64,000 nucleotides of DNA from NCBI GenBank assembly GCA_041691315.1, contig JBEPUW010000016.1, forward strand, positions 1-64,000, read 5' to 3'. Below the pieces are notes generated by a model. It was not told the origin of the DNA, made no database searches, and worked only from the letters and a program-made list of their open reading frames with translations. Every line of letters begins with the position of its first letter. Position 1 is the first letter of the stretch. This document shows positions 33,272 to 41,604 of this stretch, in pieces. This stretch comes from Poindextera sp041691315. Lineage in GTDB: Bacteria; Pseudomonadota; Alphaproteobacteria; Caulobacterales; Caulobacteraceae. The position numbers and the translations under genes were made by a program.

Positions 33272-35431
33272 CTAGAGCCACCGGTCGGTGGCGGTGACGT
33301 AGCTCTTCTGGCCAACCGCGGCCGGGTCGCCCTTCAGGGTCTCGAACCGCGTCGCCGCGCCGTCGCGCCAGAAACGCAGGTCGAAGACGGCCTCGCCGAC
33401 GCGGAGGTCTCGCAAGGTGAGTTCGGGCAGCCAGTCGGGCAGCGCCGGATCGATGTCCAGCCTGCCGGCCGGGGCGTCCGGCTGAAAGCCTATGATCGTC
33501 TCCAGTATGGCGAAGCACGACCCCGCTGCCCAGGCTTGCGGGACGTTGGCGCCGAGGTATTGGACCGGAAAATTGGTCGGCTCGCGATGGGTTCCGGCAT
33601 AGAGTTCCGGCATCTGATGCTGGACGAAATATCCGGCCGCGCCGCTGACGTCTCTGGCGATCTGTGACGCCTCATCGGCGAAGCCGTAGCGACGGAAGCC
33701 CGCCGCGATGATGCCGTTGTCGTGCGGCCAAACCGCGCCGTTCTGGTAGGAGTTGGGGTTGAATGAGGGATTGCCGGTCGAGAGCGTGCGGATGCCCCAG
33801 CCGCTCCACATGTCCGGCCGCATCAGCCGCTTGACCACCTTGGCGGCGCGGTCGGGCGGTACGATGCCCGACCACAGGCACTGGCCCGGGTTGGAGGCGA
33901 CGCTCAGGACCGGTTTCTTGTCGCCATCGAGCGCGAAGGCGTAGAAGCCCGACGCCTCGTCCCAGAAGACCTCGTTGAAGCGGTCGAACAGGCTCTTGGC
34001 CTTTCGGCGCAAGGACCGGGCGCGCGCGGACTTTCCCAGGGCGTCATAGATCTGCGCCATGCGCAGCCACGCGTCATAGACGTAGCCCTGGATCTCCACC
34101 AAGGCGATGGGCGTCTTGACGATCGAGCCGTCGGTATTGACCAGGGCCTGGCCCGAATCCTTCCAACCCTGGTTGTAGGCGCCGGCCTTGGAGCGGGTCT
34201 GGTATTCTTGGAAGCCGTCGCCGTCCCGGTCGCCGTACTTGTCGATCCAGGCCAGGCACTTCTCGGCCGTGGGCATGTATTGCGTCAACAGATCGGCATT
34301 GCCCGTGCAACGCCAGGCGTTGTGCAGCACGATCAGGTAGAGGATGGTCGCGTCCGCGGTCCCGTAATAGGGCGTGTGCGGAATGAGCTTGAAATGCGCT
34401 AGCTCGCCGCGGCGCAGCTCATGCATGATCTTTCCCGGCTCGGCGTCGCGATAGTCGTCGCGTTTCTTGGCCTGGTGGCGGCTCAGCACCTCGAGCGCGC
34501 CGTGCGCCAACCTGGGATAGACCATGGCGTTCTGCAGCGAGACCGTCAGGCTGTCGCGCCCGAACAGCGCCAGGAACCAGGGAATCCCCGCGGCGGGCAC
34601 GAACTCCAGGCGCTCGGCGCCCTCGATCGGCAGTCGCAGCGCGGCCATATCCTCGATCGACTGATGGTAGAAGCGGTAGAACTCCTCATTGCTCGTCTCG
34701 ACCTTGAGCGCCGCGGCACGCCACTGGGCCAGCCTGAGGTGTGCGCCGGCGTCTTCGGTCTGAGCGACGCAATGATCCGGCGCGTGATCGATGGTTTCCC
34801 CGTCGCCGATCGCATAAAGCAGACAGGCGTGCCACGCTTCGCCGGGCTTGAGCTTGAGTTCGAAACTGATCCGGCCGTTGGCGTAGACCGGCTTGGAGTC
34901 GCACCTGTGCGCCGTGACCGTCAGCCGGCGTTCGAAGTCCTTGTGGACATAGGTGATGGCCAGGCGCGCATCGCTCTGCGACCACGCGGTCGTGATCCGG
35001 CCGCGCCGGACGATGTGGCCGGACTTTACCTCGAAGATGTCAGCGAAGTCGCTGCGAACCACAATCTCCAGGTTGAACTGGACCTTGTCCATGCCATGAT
35101 TGATCAGATCGAGATCCTCGTGGATCCCGCCGCTGATGGAACGGCTGATCGACAGGCCGAGCGTGTGTTCGGGCACATCGCCGATCTCGGTGTGGAGGAT
35201 CGGATTGGTCAGAAAAACGCGGTTGGCGTAGTAGGCGATGTTTCCACTGTTCAACAGCGTCCACGGCTGGCCGTCGGCGAAGATCTGCCAGGAGGAGACG
35301 AGCCGCGTGTCCGAGTGGTAAAATCCCTTGTCGGTCGGCCACGGGATCTGACCGTCCTGGTCGGTTATGAGGACGCCATAGCCCTGGTTGATCGCCAGCC
35401 GCGGCGGTCCGACGGTTATTTCGAGGGCCAT
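33272..35431 (-). CDS. Amylo-alpha-1,6-glucosidase / glycogen-debranching-type glycosidase
   Basis: Protein of 719 residues: an N-terminal glycogen-debranching domain (about 10-200, e.g. GYGVLITDQDGQIPWPTDKG, FYHSDTRLVSSW) and an (alpha/alpha)6 catalytic-type domain (about 250-700) with PWFLALFGRDSLTVSLQNAM, GDRDGDGFQEY and GAVWPHDNGIIAAGF. Family members act on alpha-glucan branches or related glucosides; homologues occur in stress-linked trehalose, glucosylglycerate or glycogen loci. It is downstream of the GT4 gene with a 153-bp gap holding a near-EcfG sequence (AGAAC-N16-CGTT, 35523-35499), so it may have its own stress promoter. ATG 35431 is chosen over the adjacent TTG. Confidence 0.9.
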   Translation of the reverse strand: MALEITVGPPRLAINQGYGVLITDQDGQIPWPTDKGFYHSDTRLVSSWQIFADGQPWTLLNSGNIAYYANRVFLTNPILHTEIGDVPEHTLGLSISRSISGGIHEDLDLINHGMDKVQFNLEIVVRSDFADIFEVKSGHIVRRGRITTAWSQSDARLAITYVHKDFERRLTVTAHRCDSKPVYANGRISFELKLKPGEAWHACLLYAIGDGETIDHAPDHCVAQTEDAGAHLRLAQWRAAALKVETSNEEFYRFYHQSIEDMAALRLPIEGAERLEFVPAAGIPWFLALFGRDSLTVSLQNAMVYPRLAHGALEVLSRHQAKKRDDYRDAEPGKIMHELRRGELAHFKLIPHTPYYGTADATILYLIVLHNAWRCTGNADLLTQYMPTAEKCLAWIDKYGDRDGDGFQEYQTRSKAGAYNQGWKDSGQALVNTDGSIVKTPIALVEIQGYVYDAWLRMAQIYDALGKSARARSLRRKAKSLFDRFNEVFWDEASGFYAFALDGDKKPVLSVASNPGQCLWSGIVPPDRAAKVVKRLMRPDMWSGWGIRTLSTGNPSFNPNSYQNGAVWPHDNGIIAAGFRRYGFADEASQIARDVSGAAGYFVQHQMPELYAGTHREPTNFPVQYLGANVPQAWAAGSCFAILETIIGFQPDAPAGRLDIDPALPDWLPELTLRDLRVGEAVFDLRFWRDGAATRFETLKGDPAAVGQKSYVTATDRWL

Positions 35432-35584
35432 CAATTTTTTCCGCGGAGGCCGCTGGCGACCGATTCAACGTCGAGGCTCGGCGGCGCCGTCCTCGGGTAA
35501 CGCGTCGAAACCGGCGACGTTCTCTCGCGCCAGTCTGACGGCCGGCGCCGCGGCCGCACCCGCAAGGCTCCACTAGGCTGAGAC

Positions 35585-36673
35585 TTAGACAAAGCGCGCG
35601 CTATCACTGTCTTGGCGGCCCGCAGGCGCCGTCCAGCGACCATCAGCGTCGTCCGCGAGGCGTTGGTAGAGCGCCACATAGTCGCGCGCCATGCGCTCAA
35701 TCCCGAAACGCTGCTCGAAACGTTTGCGGACCTTCAGACGGTCCAACCGGACTATTCCGTTCAAGGCTTCGACCGCCTGATCGATGCTCTGGACGATGAA
35801 GCCGGTGACGCCCGGGTCGACGACTTCCGGGACCGAGCCGTTGCGCCAGGCGATCACCGGCGTGCCGGCGGCCATGGCCTCGATCATCGCCAGCCCGAAG
35901 GGTTCGGGCCAGTCTATGGGAAAGAGCAGGGCCAGGGCCTCGCCCAGAAACCCTCGCTTCTTGGCGTCATCGATCTCCCCGAGAAATTCGATCAATGGAT
36001 GGTCGAGCCAGGGCTTGATCACCGCGTCGAAGTACGCCTGATCGACCGCGTCGACCTTGGCGGCGAGCTTGAGTGGAATGCCAGCGCGGAGCGCGATTTC
36101 GATCGCCCGATCTGGCCGCTTCTCGGGCGAGATACGGCCCAGGAAGGCGAGGTATCCGCCGGCGCCGCCCGAATAGGGAATGAGCGAGCCGGGCATGCCG
36201 TGGTGAACGGTCGCAAGCCAGTTTGCGTCGGGAATTGGCCGACGTTGCGCCTCGGAAATCGATACCAACGGCATGCCGTTGAAGGTGCGATACACCGGAT
36301 GCATATCCGGCAGATCCAGCCGCCCGTGGAGCGTGGTCAAGGATTTCCAGGCGAGGTCCTGGAAAAGCGGAAACTGAAACAGGTCCACATGGAAATGGAT
36401 CACGTCGAAGCGGTCGGCCAGCTTGCGCACCCGATCGAGCATCAGCAGTAGCGAGGGCGCGTGATTGTGCACGCCGGCGCGCCGCAAGGCCGTTGGACAG
36501 CACGGCGCGAGCCTGGCCGAGGTCGATGAGTCGGCGCTGGCGAACAAGGTCACATCGTGACCCTGTCGAACGAGTTCTTCGGTGAGCCAGGAGCATACCC
36601 GCTCGGTGCCGCCATAGGTGCGGGGAGGAACCGACTCGGCGAGCGGAGCGACCTGCGCGATTCTCAGGGTCAT
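35585..36673 (-). CDS. GT4-family glycosyltransferase
   Basis: Retaining glycosyltransferase of 362 residues with a GT-B fold. The N-terminal domain opens with MTLRIAQVAPLAESVPPRTY and GGTERVCSWLTEEL. The donor-binding domain has GGYLAFLGRISPEKRPDRAI, DHPLIEFLGEIDD, FPIDWPEPFGLAMIEAMAAG (with the E-x7-E motif) and TPVIAWRNGSVPEVV. It would move a nucleotide-activated sugar onto an acceptor in the cytoplasm; the product is unknown. It is the first gene of a minus-strand set with the debranching-type enzyme and SDR. A perfect EcfG-type promoter for it lies at 36865-36841. Confidence 0.9.
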   Translation of the reverse strand: MTLRIAQVAPLAESVPPRTYGGTERVCSWLTEELVRQGHDVTLFASADSSTSARLAPCCPTALRRAGVHNHAPSLLLMLDRVRKLADRFDVIHFHVDLFQFPLFQDLAWKSLTTLHGRLDLPDMHPVYRTFNGMPLVSISEAQRRPIPDANWLATVHHGMPGSLIPYSGGAGGYLAFLGRISPEKRPDRAIEIALRAGIPLKLAAKVDAVDQAYFDAVIKPWLDHPLIEFLGEIDDAKKRGFLGEALALLFPIDWPEPFGLAMIEAMAAGTPVIAWRNGSVPEVVDPGVTGFIVQSIDQAVEALNGIVRLDRLKVRKRFEQRFGIERMARDYVALYQRLADDADGRWTAPAGRQDSDSARFV

Positions 36674-36840
36674 GTGCAGTCTGCTCCAAACAGGGTCGCG
36701 CCCCAGGCCGGGCGCGCCGCTCGATGAGGCGGCGTGACCGAAAAGCGGCCGAGCGACGTAATTGCATCGGTATACGATATAATAATACGCGGGAGCCCTT
36801 GGTTCCGGTGAAATACCTGACGTTTCGGCTCCCGGTTGGG

Positions 36841-36865
36841 AACGTGTGCCAGTCCCACCTGTTCC
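36841..36865 (-). promoter_or_regulatory. EcfG promoter on minus strand (GGAAC-N16-CGTT) overlapping a plus-strand copy
   Basis: Read on the minus strand, GGAAC (36865-36861) is followed after exactly 16 bases by CGTT (36844-36841), a perfect EcfG promoter for the glycosyltransferase operon. On the plus strand the same bases give GGAAC (36839-36843), 16 bases, then TGTT (36860-36863), one mismatch, pointing at the operon starting at 36928. The two promoters occupy the same stretch in opposite directions, so one sigma-binding site could serve both operons. Confidence 0.65.
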
Positions 36866-36927
36866 GTAAGCGGCGAGTTCCAGCGTCGAACTGGGGCTCA
36901 ACCCCCGATGTTCAGAATGGGGCGTTC

Positions 36928-37344
36928 ATGCCTGACAAAACGACCGGCGCCTCTGACCGTGCGACGCTACGCGAGAAGGCGCTGTCTAGGTGGGATGATG
37001 AAGGCGGGGCCAGCCGCTACGGGCCTCAAGAAGGTTTGGCGGCGGCGGGCGCGGGTCCCGATCGCGAGCCCCAGTTGACCAATGCCGAGTTGGTGCAGCT
37101 TCGGGTTCGCGTCATCGCGCTGGAGAATCTGGTGATCGCCCTGCTTGCCGGGGGCGCTGAACGGCAGAATGTGTTGGCCCGCGAGATGGCGGGCTACATC
37201 TCGCCGCGGCCAGGCTCTACGCAGCACCCGCTGACAACGCATGCCGCGGCTCACATGATCGATCTGGTCGGGCGCGCTCTTCATTTCCGCGCCGCCGGCG
37301 TCGACGAGCCGACCGCAAAGCTTCCGGCAGAGCCCGATGCCTAA
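36928..37344 (+). CDS. Hypothetical protein with predicted helical core
   Basis: Protein of 138 residues with no domain I can name. The first ~55 residues are charged and likely disordered (ATLREKALSRWDDEGGA). A heptad-like stretch ELVQLRVRVIALENLVIALL suggests a coiled coil or amphipathic helix, and the rest includes AAHMIDLVGRALHFRAAG. The start is the ATG at 36928; an upstream open frame to 36724 crosses the promoter. It overlaps the DUF2945 gene by 8 bp and lies 65 bp after an EcfG-type promoter, so it is probably a stress-induced cytoplasmic protein. Confidence 0.65.
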   Translation: MPDKTTGASDRATLREKALSRWDDEGGASRYGPQEGLAAAGAGPDREPQLTNAELVQLRVRVIALENLVIALLAGGAERQNVLAREMAGYISPRPGSTQHPLTTHAAAHMIDLVGRALHFRAAGVDEPTAKLPAEPDA

Positions 37345-37552
37345 GCGATTCAGTGTCGGCGATCAGGTCAGCTGGAACTCCGAAGCCGGCCGGGTCAGTG
37401 GCGCGATCATCCGCGTCCATACTCGGGACGTCGACTACAAGGGCCATACCCACCACGCGAGCCCTGAGGCTCCGCAGTACGAGATCAAGAGCGGCAAGAC
37501 CGATCACATCGCCATGCATCTGGGCGCGGCTCTCACTCGGCTGAAGGCATGA
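37337..37552 (+). CDS. DUF2945 (HVA1/TUDOR-like) small protein
   Basis: Protein of 71 residues matching the DUF2945 pattern: F-x-V-G-D-Q-V-S-W-N-S at the start, GRVSGAIIRVHTRDVDYKG, then an A-S-x-E-x-P-Q-Y-E-I-K-S segment and a H-K/A-x-x-L end. The family folds as a small SH3/TUDOR-like barrel of unknown function and is frequent in stress-related alphaproteobacterial loci. It overlaps the previous gene by 8 bp and the next by 4 bp (ATGA), showing tight coupling to the cytochrome b-molybdopterin enzyme. Confidence 0.82.
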   Translation: MPKRFSVGDQVSWNSEAGRVSGAIIRVHTRDVDYKGHTHHASPEAPQYEIKSGKTDHIAMHLGAALTRLKA

Positions 37553-39261
37553 GCGACAGGGCTGCGATGCCGGAGCCGCTGGAAGCGGCCCTTTCCAGCG
37601 CCGACGATCATCTGCTGGCGGATCACTGGATGGCGCCGCAAGCCGGCATTGTGCCGCGCGTGCGCATCGGTCAACGCTGGATCAGCGTGCTCTGGGCGCT
37701 GCCGATCGGGACCGTGGCGCTCACCGTGTTGATCGCCGTGGCCCAAGCTCTTCGCGAACGGCCCGAGGTCAAGGTATTCATCGCTCGGCACCCTGGAATC
37801 GCCCAGGCCGCGCCATCGGTGGATTCCGGCTTTCCGTGGTGGCTGCAGGTTCAGCACTTCCTGAACATGGTCTTCATGTTGTTCATCATCCGGGCCGGGC
37901 TGCAGATCCTCGCCGACCATCCACGGCTTTACTGGGCGCGCGACTGCACGCCCGGAACCGACTGGTTTCGCTTCCAGCGTCCGGTTCCGAAGGACCGGAT
38001 CTGGACCGCCAAGGATGACTCCGTGACCCTTCCGGCGTGGCTCGGCATTCCCGGCCTGCGCCATACCTTGGGCCTCGCGCGCTGGTGGCACTTCTCGGTC
38101 AACCTGCTGTGGGTGATCAACGGCGTTGTCTTCTACGGACTGCTGTTCGCCACCGACCAATGGCGGCGGCTGGTGCCGCTCACCTGGGAGGTCTTTCCGG
38201 CCGCCCTCTCCACGGCCATTCAGTACGCCTCGCTGAACTTCCCGGTGGACCACAGTTGGACGCGCTATAACGGTCTGCAGCAGCTCAGCTATTTCGTGAC
38301 CGTGTTCGTGGCCGCCCCGGTTTCGATTGCCACCGGCCTGATGCAGAGCCCCGCGATCGCCAACTCCCTGGGGTGGTTCGGAAGGCTGCTCAATCGGCAG
38401 GCGATGCGGTCGATCCATTTCCTCTCATTCGCCTGGTTCGTGACGTTCATCGCGATGCATGGCGTCATGGCGCTCATCACCGGCCTGCGGCAAAACACCA
38501 ACCACATGTTCGCAGGCGTCGAGAGTGACGCCTGGGCGGGCCTGCCGCTGTTCCTGCTGGCCATGGGCGTGATGGCGACGGGCTGGTTGCTGGCTTCGCC
38601 TTTCACGAGGCGGCACGCGCGACTTGTGCAGCGCACCGGCAGGTTCATGGTCGGCTGGTTGAGGCCATTGGCCACGCGAAGGGATCCGACGACCCAGTTC
38701 GCAGAAGCCGACATATCGCCGTACTTCTGGCCGAACGGCACCATGCCGAATTCGCCAGCCTTCGACAAAATGGCCGAAGGCGCCTTCGCCGACTACCGAT
38801 TGCGGATCAGCGGCCTGGTCGAGGCGCCCCAGGAACTGTCATTGGCCGAGCTGCAAGCCATGCCCAGGCAGGCGCAGATCACGGACCATTTCTGCATCCA
38901 AGGCTGGTCTGGGGTCGCCAAGTGGGGCGGCGTGCCGATGCGCCATATCCTCGACCTCGTCCGCCCGCTGCCCCAGGCCCGCCATGTCGTCTTCTATTCC
39001 CTCGCCGATGGAGCTGACGGCGGCCGCTACTACGACGTCCATGATCTCGCCAACATGCGCCACGACCTCACCCTCCTGGCCTACGACATGAACGGCGAGC
39101 CGCTGAACATCCTCCACGGCGCGCCGCTGAGGCTGCGCTGTGAGAACCAGCTTGGCTACAAGATGGTCAAATGGATCGCGGCCATAGAGTTCGTGGCGGA
39201 CTTCGCCCATTTGGGCGCCGGGCAAGGCGGCTATAACGAAGACCATGAGTTTTACGGCTAA
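37549..39261 (+). CDS. Fusion of cytochrome b membrane domain and sulfite-oxidase-type molybdopterin domain
   Basis: Protein of 570 residues. The N-terminal ~370 residues hold six hydrophobic segments with His residues placed for haem b (QVQHFLNMVF, ARWWHFSVNLLW, RSIHFLSFAW, FIAMHGVMAL). The C-terminal ~200 residues resemble the YedY/MsrP and sulfite oxidase molybdopterin fold, with the molybdenum-ligand Cys449 in TDHFCIQGWSGVAKWGG and the late LRLRCENQLGYKMVKWI segment. In most bacteria MsrP (periplasmic) and MsrQ (membrane haem b) are separate; here electron-transfer and catalytic modules are in one chain. No Tat signal is apparent. A reductase for oxidised methionine or another S/N-oxide is plausible, but the substrate is unknown. 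Confidence 0.85.
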   Translation: MSDRAAMPEPLEAALSSADDHLLADHWMAPQAGIVPRVRIGQRWISVLWALPIGTVALTVLIAVAQALRERPEVKVFIARHPGIAQAAPSVDSGFPWWLQVQHFLNMVFMLFIIRAGLQILADHPRLYWARDCTPGTDWFRFQRPVPKDRIWTAKDDSVTLPAWLGIPGLRHTLGLARWWHFSVNLLWVINGVVFYGLLFATDQWRRLVPLTWEVFPAALSTAIQYASLNFPVDHSWTRYNGLQQLSYFVTVFVAAPVSIATGLMQSPAIANSLGWFGRLLNRQAMRSIHFLSFAWFVTFIAMHGVMALITGLRQNTNHMFAGVESDAWAGLPLFLLAMGVMATGWLLASPFTRRHARLVQRTGRFMVGWLRPLATRRDPTTQFAEADISPYFWPNGTMPNSPAFDKMAEGAFADYRLRISGLVEAPQELSLAELQAMPRQAQITDHFCIQGWSGVAKWGGVPMRHILDLVRPLPQARHVVFYSLADGADGGRYYDVHDLANMRHDLTLLAYDMNGEPLNILHGAPLRLRCENQLGYKMVKWIAAIEFVADFAHLGAGQGGYNEDHEFYG

Positions 39262-39327
39262 CCTCTGGCCCGACGCGACGGCTTGCTGGATTCACCGGAC
39301 GACGGGACTCCGCGCTGGCGCACCGGC

Positions 39328-39900
39328 ATGACGTTCGTGGTCCCGGAGCGACCGTTCTTCACGATTGGTCATTCCACACGGTCCGTCGACGAAGTCGCCG
39401 ATCTTCTTCAAGCGGTCGGAGCCGACATGATCGTCGATGTCCGCAAGATGCCGCGGTCTCGAGCCAATCCTCAGTTCAACAGCGACGTCCTCCCGGACAG
39501 TCTCGCCGGACGGCAAATCGGCTATCGCCACATTGCGGCCCTGGGCGGGTTGCGTGGGCGCGTTCCCGGCGGCGAGGTCTCGCCGAATACGCTCTGGCGA
39601 AACAAGAGTTTCCGGAACTACGCCGACTACGCGCTGACGCCGCCTTTCAAGGAAGGGCTTGAGGAACTGATCTTCCAGGGACGCGAGCGCACCTGCGCGA
39701 TCATGTGCGCGGAAGTTCTGTGGTGGCGGTGCCACCGGCGGATCATCGCCGACTACCTGCTCGAGGACGGGGCGGCGGTCTTTCACATCCTGGGACTCCA
39801 CGATGTAAAACAAGCCAGCCTCACCCCCGGCGGCCAGCCTGATCCCCAAGGCCTGCTTTATCGAGCGCAGCTCAGCCTAGGGTCTGATGAGCCGGCTTAA
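39328..39900 (+). CDS. DUF488 family protein
   Basis: Protein of 190 residues with the DUF488 hallmarks: FFTIGHSTRSVDEVADLL at the N-terminus, IVDVRKMPRSRANPQFN, YRHIAALGGLRGR, and the CAEVLWWRCHRRIIADYLL cysteine-containing motif. Members are small proteins of unknown biochemical role, sometimes near redox and stress genes. ATG 39328 is preferred because the conserved block starts soon after; a TTG at 39283 would add 15 residues. It follows the molybdopterin fusion by 66 bp on the same strand. Confidence 0.85.
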   Translation: MTFVVPERPFFTIGHSTRSVDEVADLLQAVGADMIVDVRKMPRSRANPQFNSDVLPDSLAGRQIGYRHIAALGGLRGRVPGGEVSPNTLWRNKSFRNYADYALTPPFKEGLEELIFQGRERTCAIMCAEVLWWRCHRRIIADYLLEDGAAVFHILGLHDVKQASLTPGGQPDPQGLLYRAQLSLGSDEPA

Positions 39901-39986
39901 GAGTATGGCTTTGGTGAGCCTGCGCCCCAAACGTTGAAACGATCGCCGGGATGCTCATCTAAGGTCCGAACGAGATCGGACACGAT

Positions 39987-40251
39987 ATGGCTGGCGGCTG
40001 GACGCGCGATGGGGCGGTTTCGGATCAGATCGACGACACCGTCACCGATGGCGTGCTTAGCGCTCGCGCGCGGATGTCCGCGGGTTGGGGGCACGATGCA
40101 CTGCGTCGAGTGCGGTGAGGCGATACCGCGGGCCCGGCGCCAGGTTCACCCGGGCGCCCGCACCTGCATCCAATGCCAATCCGGCCGCGACAGTCGCATC
40201 GTCGTCGGCGGAATCAACCGCCGTGGCAGCAAGGACAGTCAGCTGCGTTAG
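39987..40251 (+). pseudogene. DksA/TraR (YbiI-like) C4 zinc-finger protein, frameshifted
   Basis: The frame from ATG 39987 encodes MAGGWTRDGAVSDQIDDTV and SARARM, the typical N-terminus of short DksA/TraR-type zinc-finger proteins, and stops at 40118. The next frame encodes the other half, MHCVECGEAIPRARRQ and RTCIQCQ, with the two Cys-x2-Cys pairs, ending at 40251. One extra base in GGTTGGGGG (about 40083-40091) separates them; removing one T gives a continuous ~87-residue protein. Such proteins are thought to bind zinc and possibly RNA polymerase. The shift lies next to a G-run, so a sequencing indel is quite possible. Confidence 0.75.
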
Positions 40252-40394
40252 ACGAATGCGCGTCGGCGCCGCTCTCCGATGCCCGAAGCCCGACCCAGTC
40301 GGCGCGCACTTTTCGGTAGACCCGCTCTGGTCGCCGGGGCCGGATCGCCTCTACAGTCGGGGCCAATCAGCACCAGCGTCGCCAAGGATTTCCG

Positions 40395-41519
40395 ATGGTC
40401 GTCACCGACGTGGTTATCATAGGCGGCGGCATTGCCGGCGCCTCGCTGAGCTACCGGCTGGCGGGGCATCGCAAGGTGGTGCTGCTGGAGGCCGAGGCGC
40501 AGCCCGGCTACCATTCCACCGGGCGCTCGGCCGCCCTCTACACGGCCACCTACGGCCACGCGATCATTCGCAGGCTGACGGTGACGGCCCGCAACTTCCT
40601 GCTGTCGCCGCCCGCCGGATTTTCCGACGCGCCGCTGATGCGCCCCAGGCGGGTGCTCTGGATCGGCCGTGAGGATCAGTCCGCCAGCCTCGAACGCGCC
40701 CTGGGCGAGGCCAAGATCGCCGACCCCAACGCCGGGGTCTGCAGCATCGCCGAAGCGTTGAAGCTCTGCCCCGTGCTCGATCCAGCCTATGTCGCCGGCG
40801 CCATTCTGGAGCCCGAGGGCTATGACATCGACGTCCACGCCCTGCACCAGGGCTATCTGAGCGCCTTCCGGCGCGCCGGCGGCGAGGTCGTGACGGGCGC
40901 GCGCGCCCGGTCCATCCGGGCCAAGGCCGCGGGTTGGGAGGTGTCGACCGGCGATGAAACCTACGCCTGCGCGGTGGTGGTCAACGCCGCCGGCGCCTGG
41001 GCCGATGAGGTCGCTGGCCTGGCGGGTGTCGCGCCCGTCGGGCTGACGCCAAAACGCCGCACCGCGATCACCTTCGATCCGCCCGCCGGCGCGGCGGTCG
41101 CCGATTGGCCCTGCGTCCTCGACGTCGATGAGACCTTCTATTTCAAGGTCGACGCCGGCCGCATCCTGGCCTCTCCCGCCGACGAGACGCCGAGCCATCC
41201 TTGCGATGCCCAGCCGGAAGAACTCGACATCGCCGTCACCGTCGACCGTGTCGAGGCCGCCACCACGCTGTCGGTTCGCCGCATCGTCGCGCGCTGGGCC
41301 GGGCTTCGCACCTTCGCCAGCGACAAGGTCCCGGTTGTCGGCATGGACCCGGGGGCGCCCGGCTTCTTCTGGCTCGCCGGCCAGGGCGGCTACGGCATCA
41401 TGACCTCCCCATCGCTCGGCGCCGTGGCGGCGCAGCTGATCCTCGAAGGCCGCATCTCGGAGACGGTATCGGGGCTTGGTGTATCGGCCGAGGCGCTCAG
41501 CCCGGCCCGCTTCCGCTAA
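40395..41519 (+). CDS. FAD-dependent oxidoreductase (DAO family)
   Basis: Protein of 374 residues of the D-amino-acid-oxidase/glycine-oxidase superfamily. It has the N-terminal FAD motif VVIIGGGIAGASLSYRLAG (about 6-24), GYHSTGRSAALYTATYG, VVVNAAGAWADEVA with the second FAD contact, and a C-terminal GFFWLAGQGGYGIMTSPSLG. The family oxidises the C-N bond of amino acids or amines. The clade is the cytosolic one often annotated as D-arginine or generic FAD-binding oxidoreductase; the substrate is not known. The ATG has an AAGGA ribosome-binding site. It is followed by the TetR operator, 12 bp after its stop. Confidence 0.9.
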   Translation: MVVTDVVIIGGGIAGASLSYRLAGHRKVVLLEAEAQPGYHSTGRSAALYTATYGHAIIRRLTVTARNFLLSPPAGFSDAPLMRPRRVLWIGREDQSASLERALGEAKIADPNAGVCSIAEALKLCPVLDPAYVAGAILEPEGYDIDVHALHQGYLSAFRRAGGEVVTGARARSIRAKAAGWEVSTGDETYACAVVVNAAGAWADEVAGLAGVAPVGLTPKRRTAITFDPPAGAAVADWPCVLDVDETFYFKVDAGRILASPADETPSHPCDAQPEELDIAVTVDRVEAATTLSVRRIVARWAGLRTFASDKVPVVGMDPGAPGFFWLAGQGGYGIMTSPSLGAVAAQLILEGRISETVSGLGVSAEALSPARFR

Positions 41520-41531
41520 CGGTTCTCGCAT

Positions 41532-41582
41532 CGAAACATAGAGCAGTCTATTGATACGAAACATAGACCACTCTATGTTTCG
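41532..41582. promoter_or_regulatory. Tandem operator: perfect 11-bp inverted repeat plus degenerate upstream copy
   Basis: At 41557-41582 the arms CGAAACATAGA and TCTATGTTTCG form a perfect 11-bp inverted repeat around CCAC. A second copy 25 bp upstream (41532-41551) keeps the full left arm, a 4-bp spacer and the first five bases of the right arm. This sits 23 bp before the tetR GTG and contains the only AT-rich stretch between the genes, so it should be the TetR protein's own operator overlapping its promoter. Confidence 0.75.
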
Positions 41583-41604
41583 ACTCGAGGAGACTTGAAC
41601 GGCC

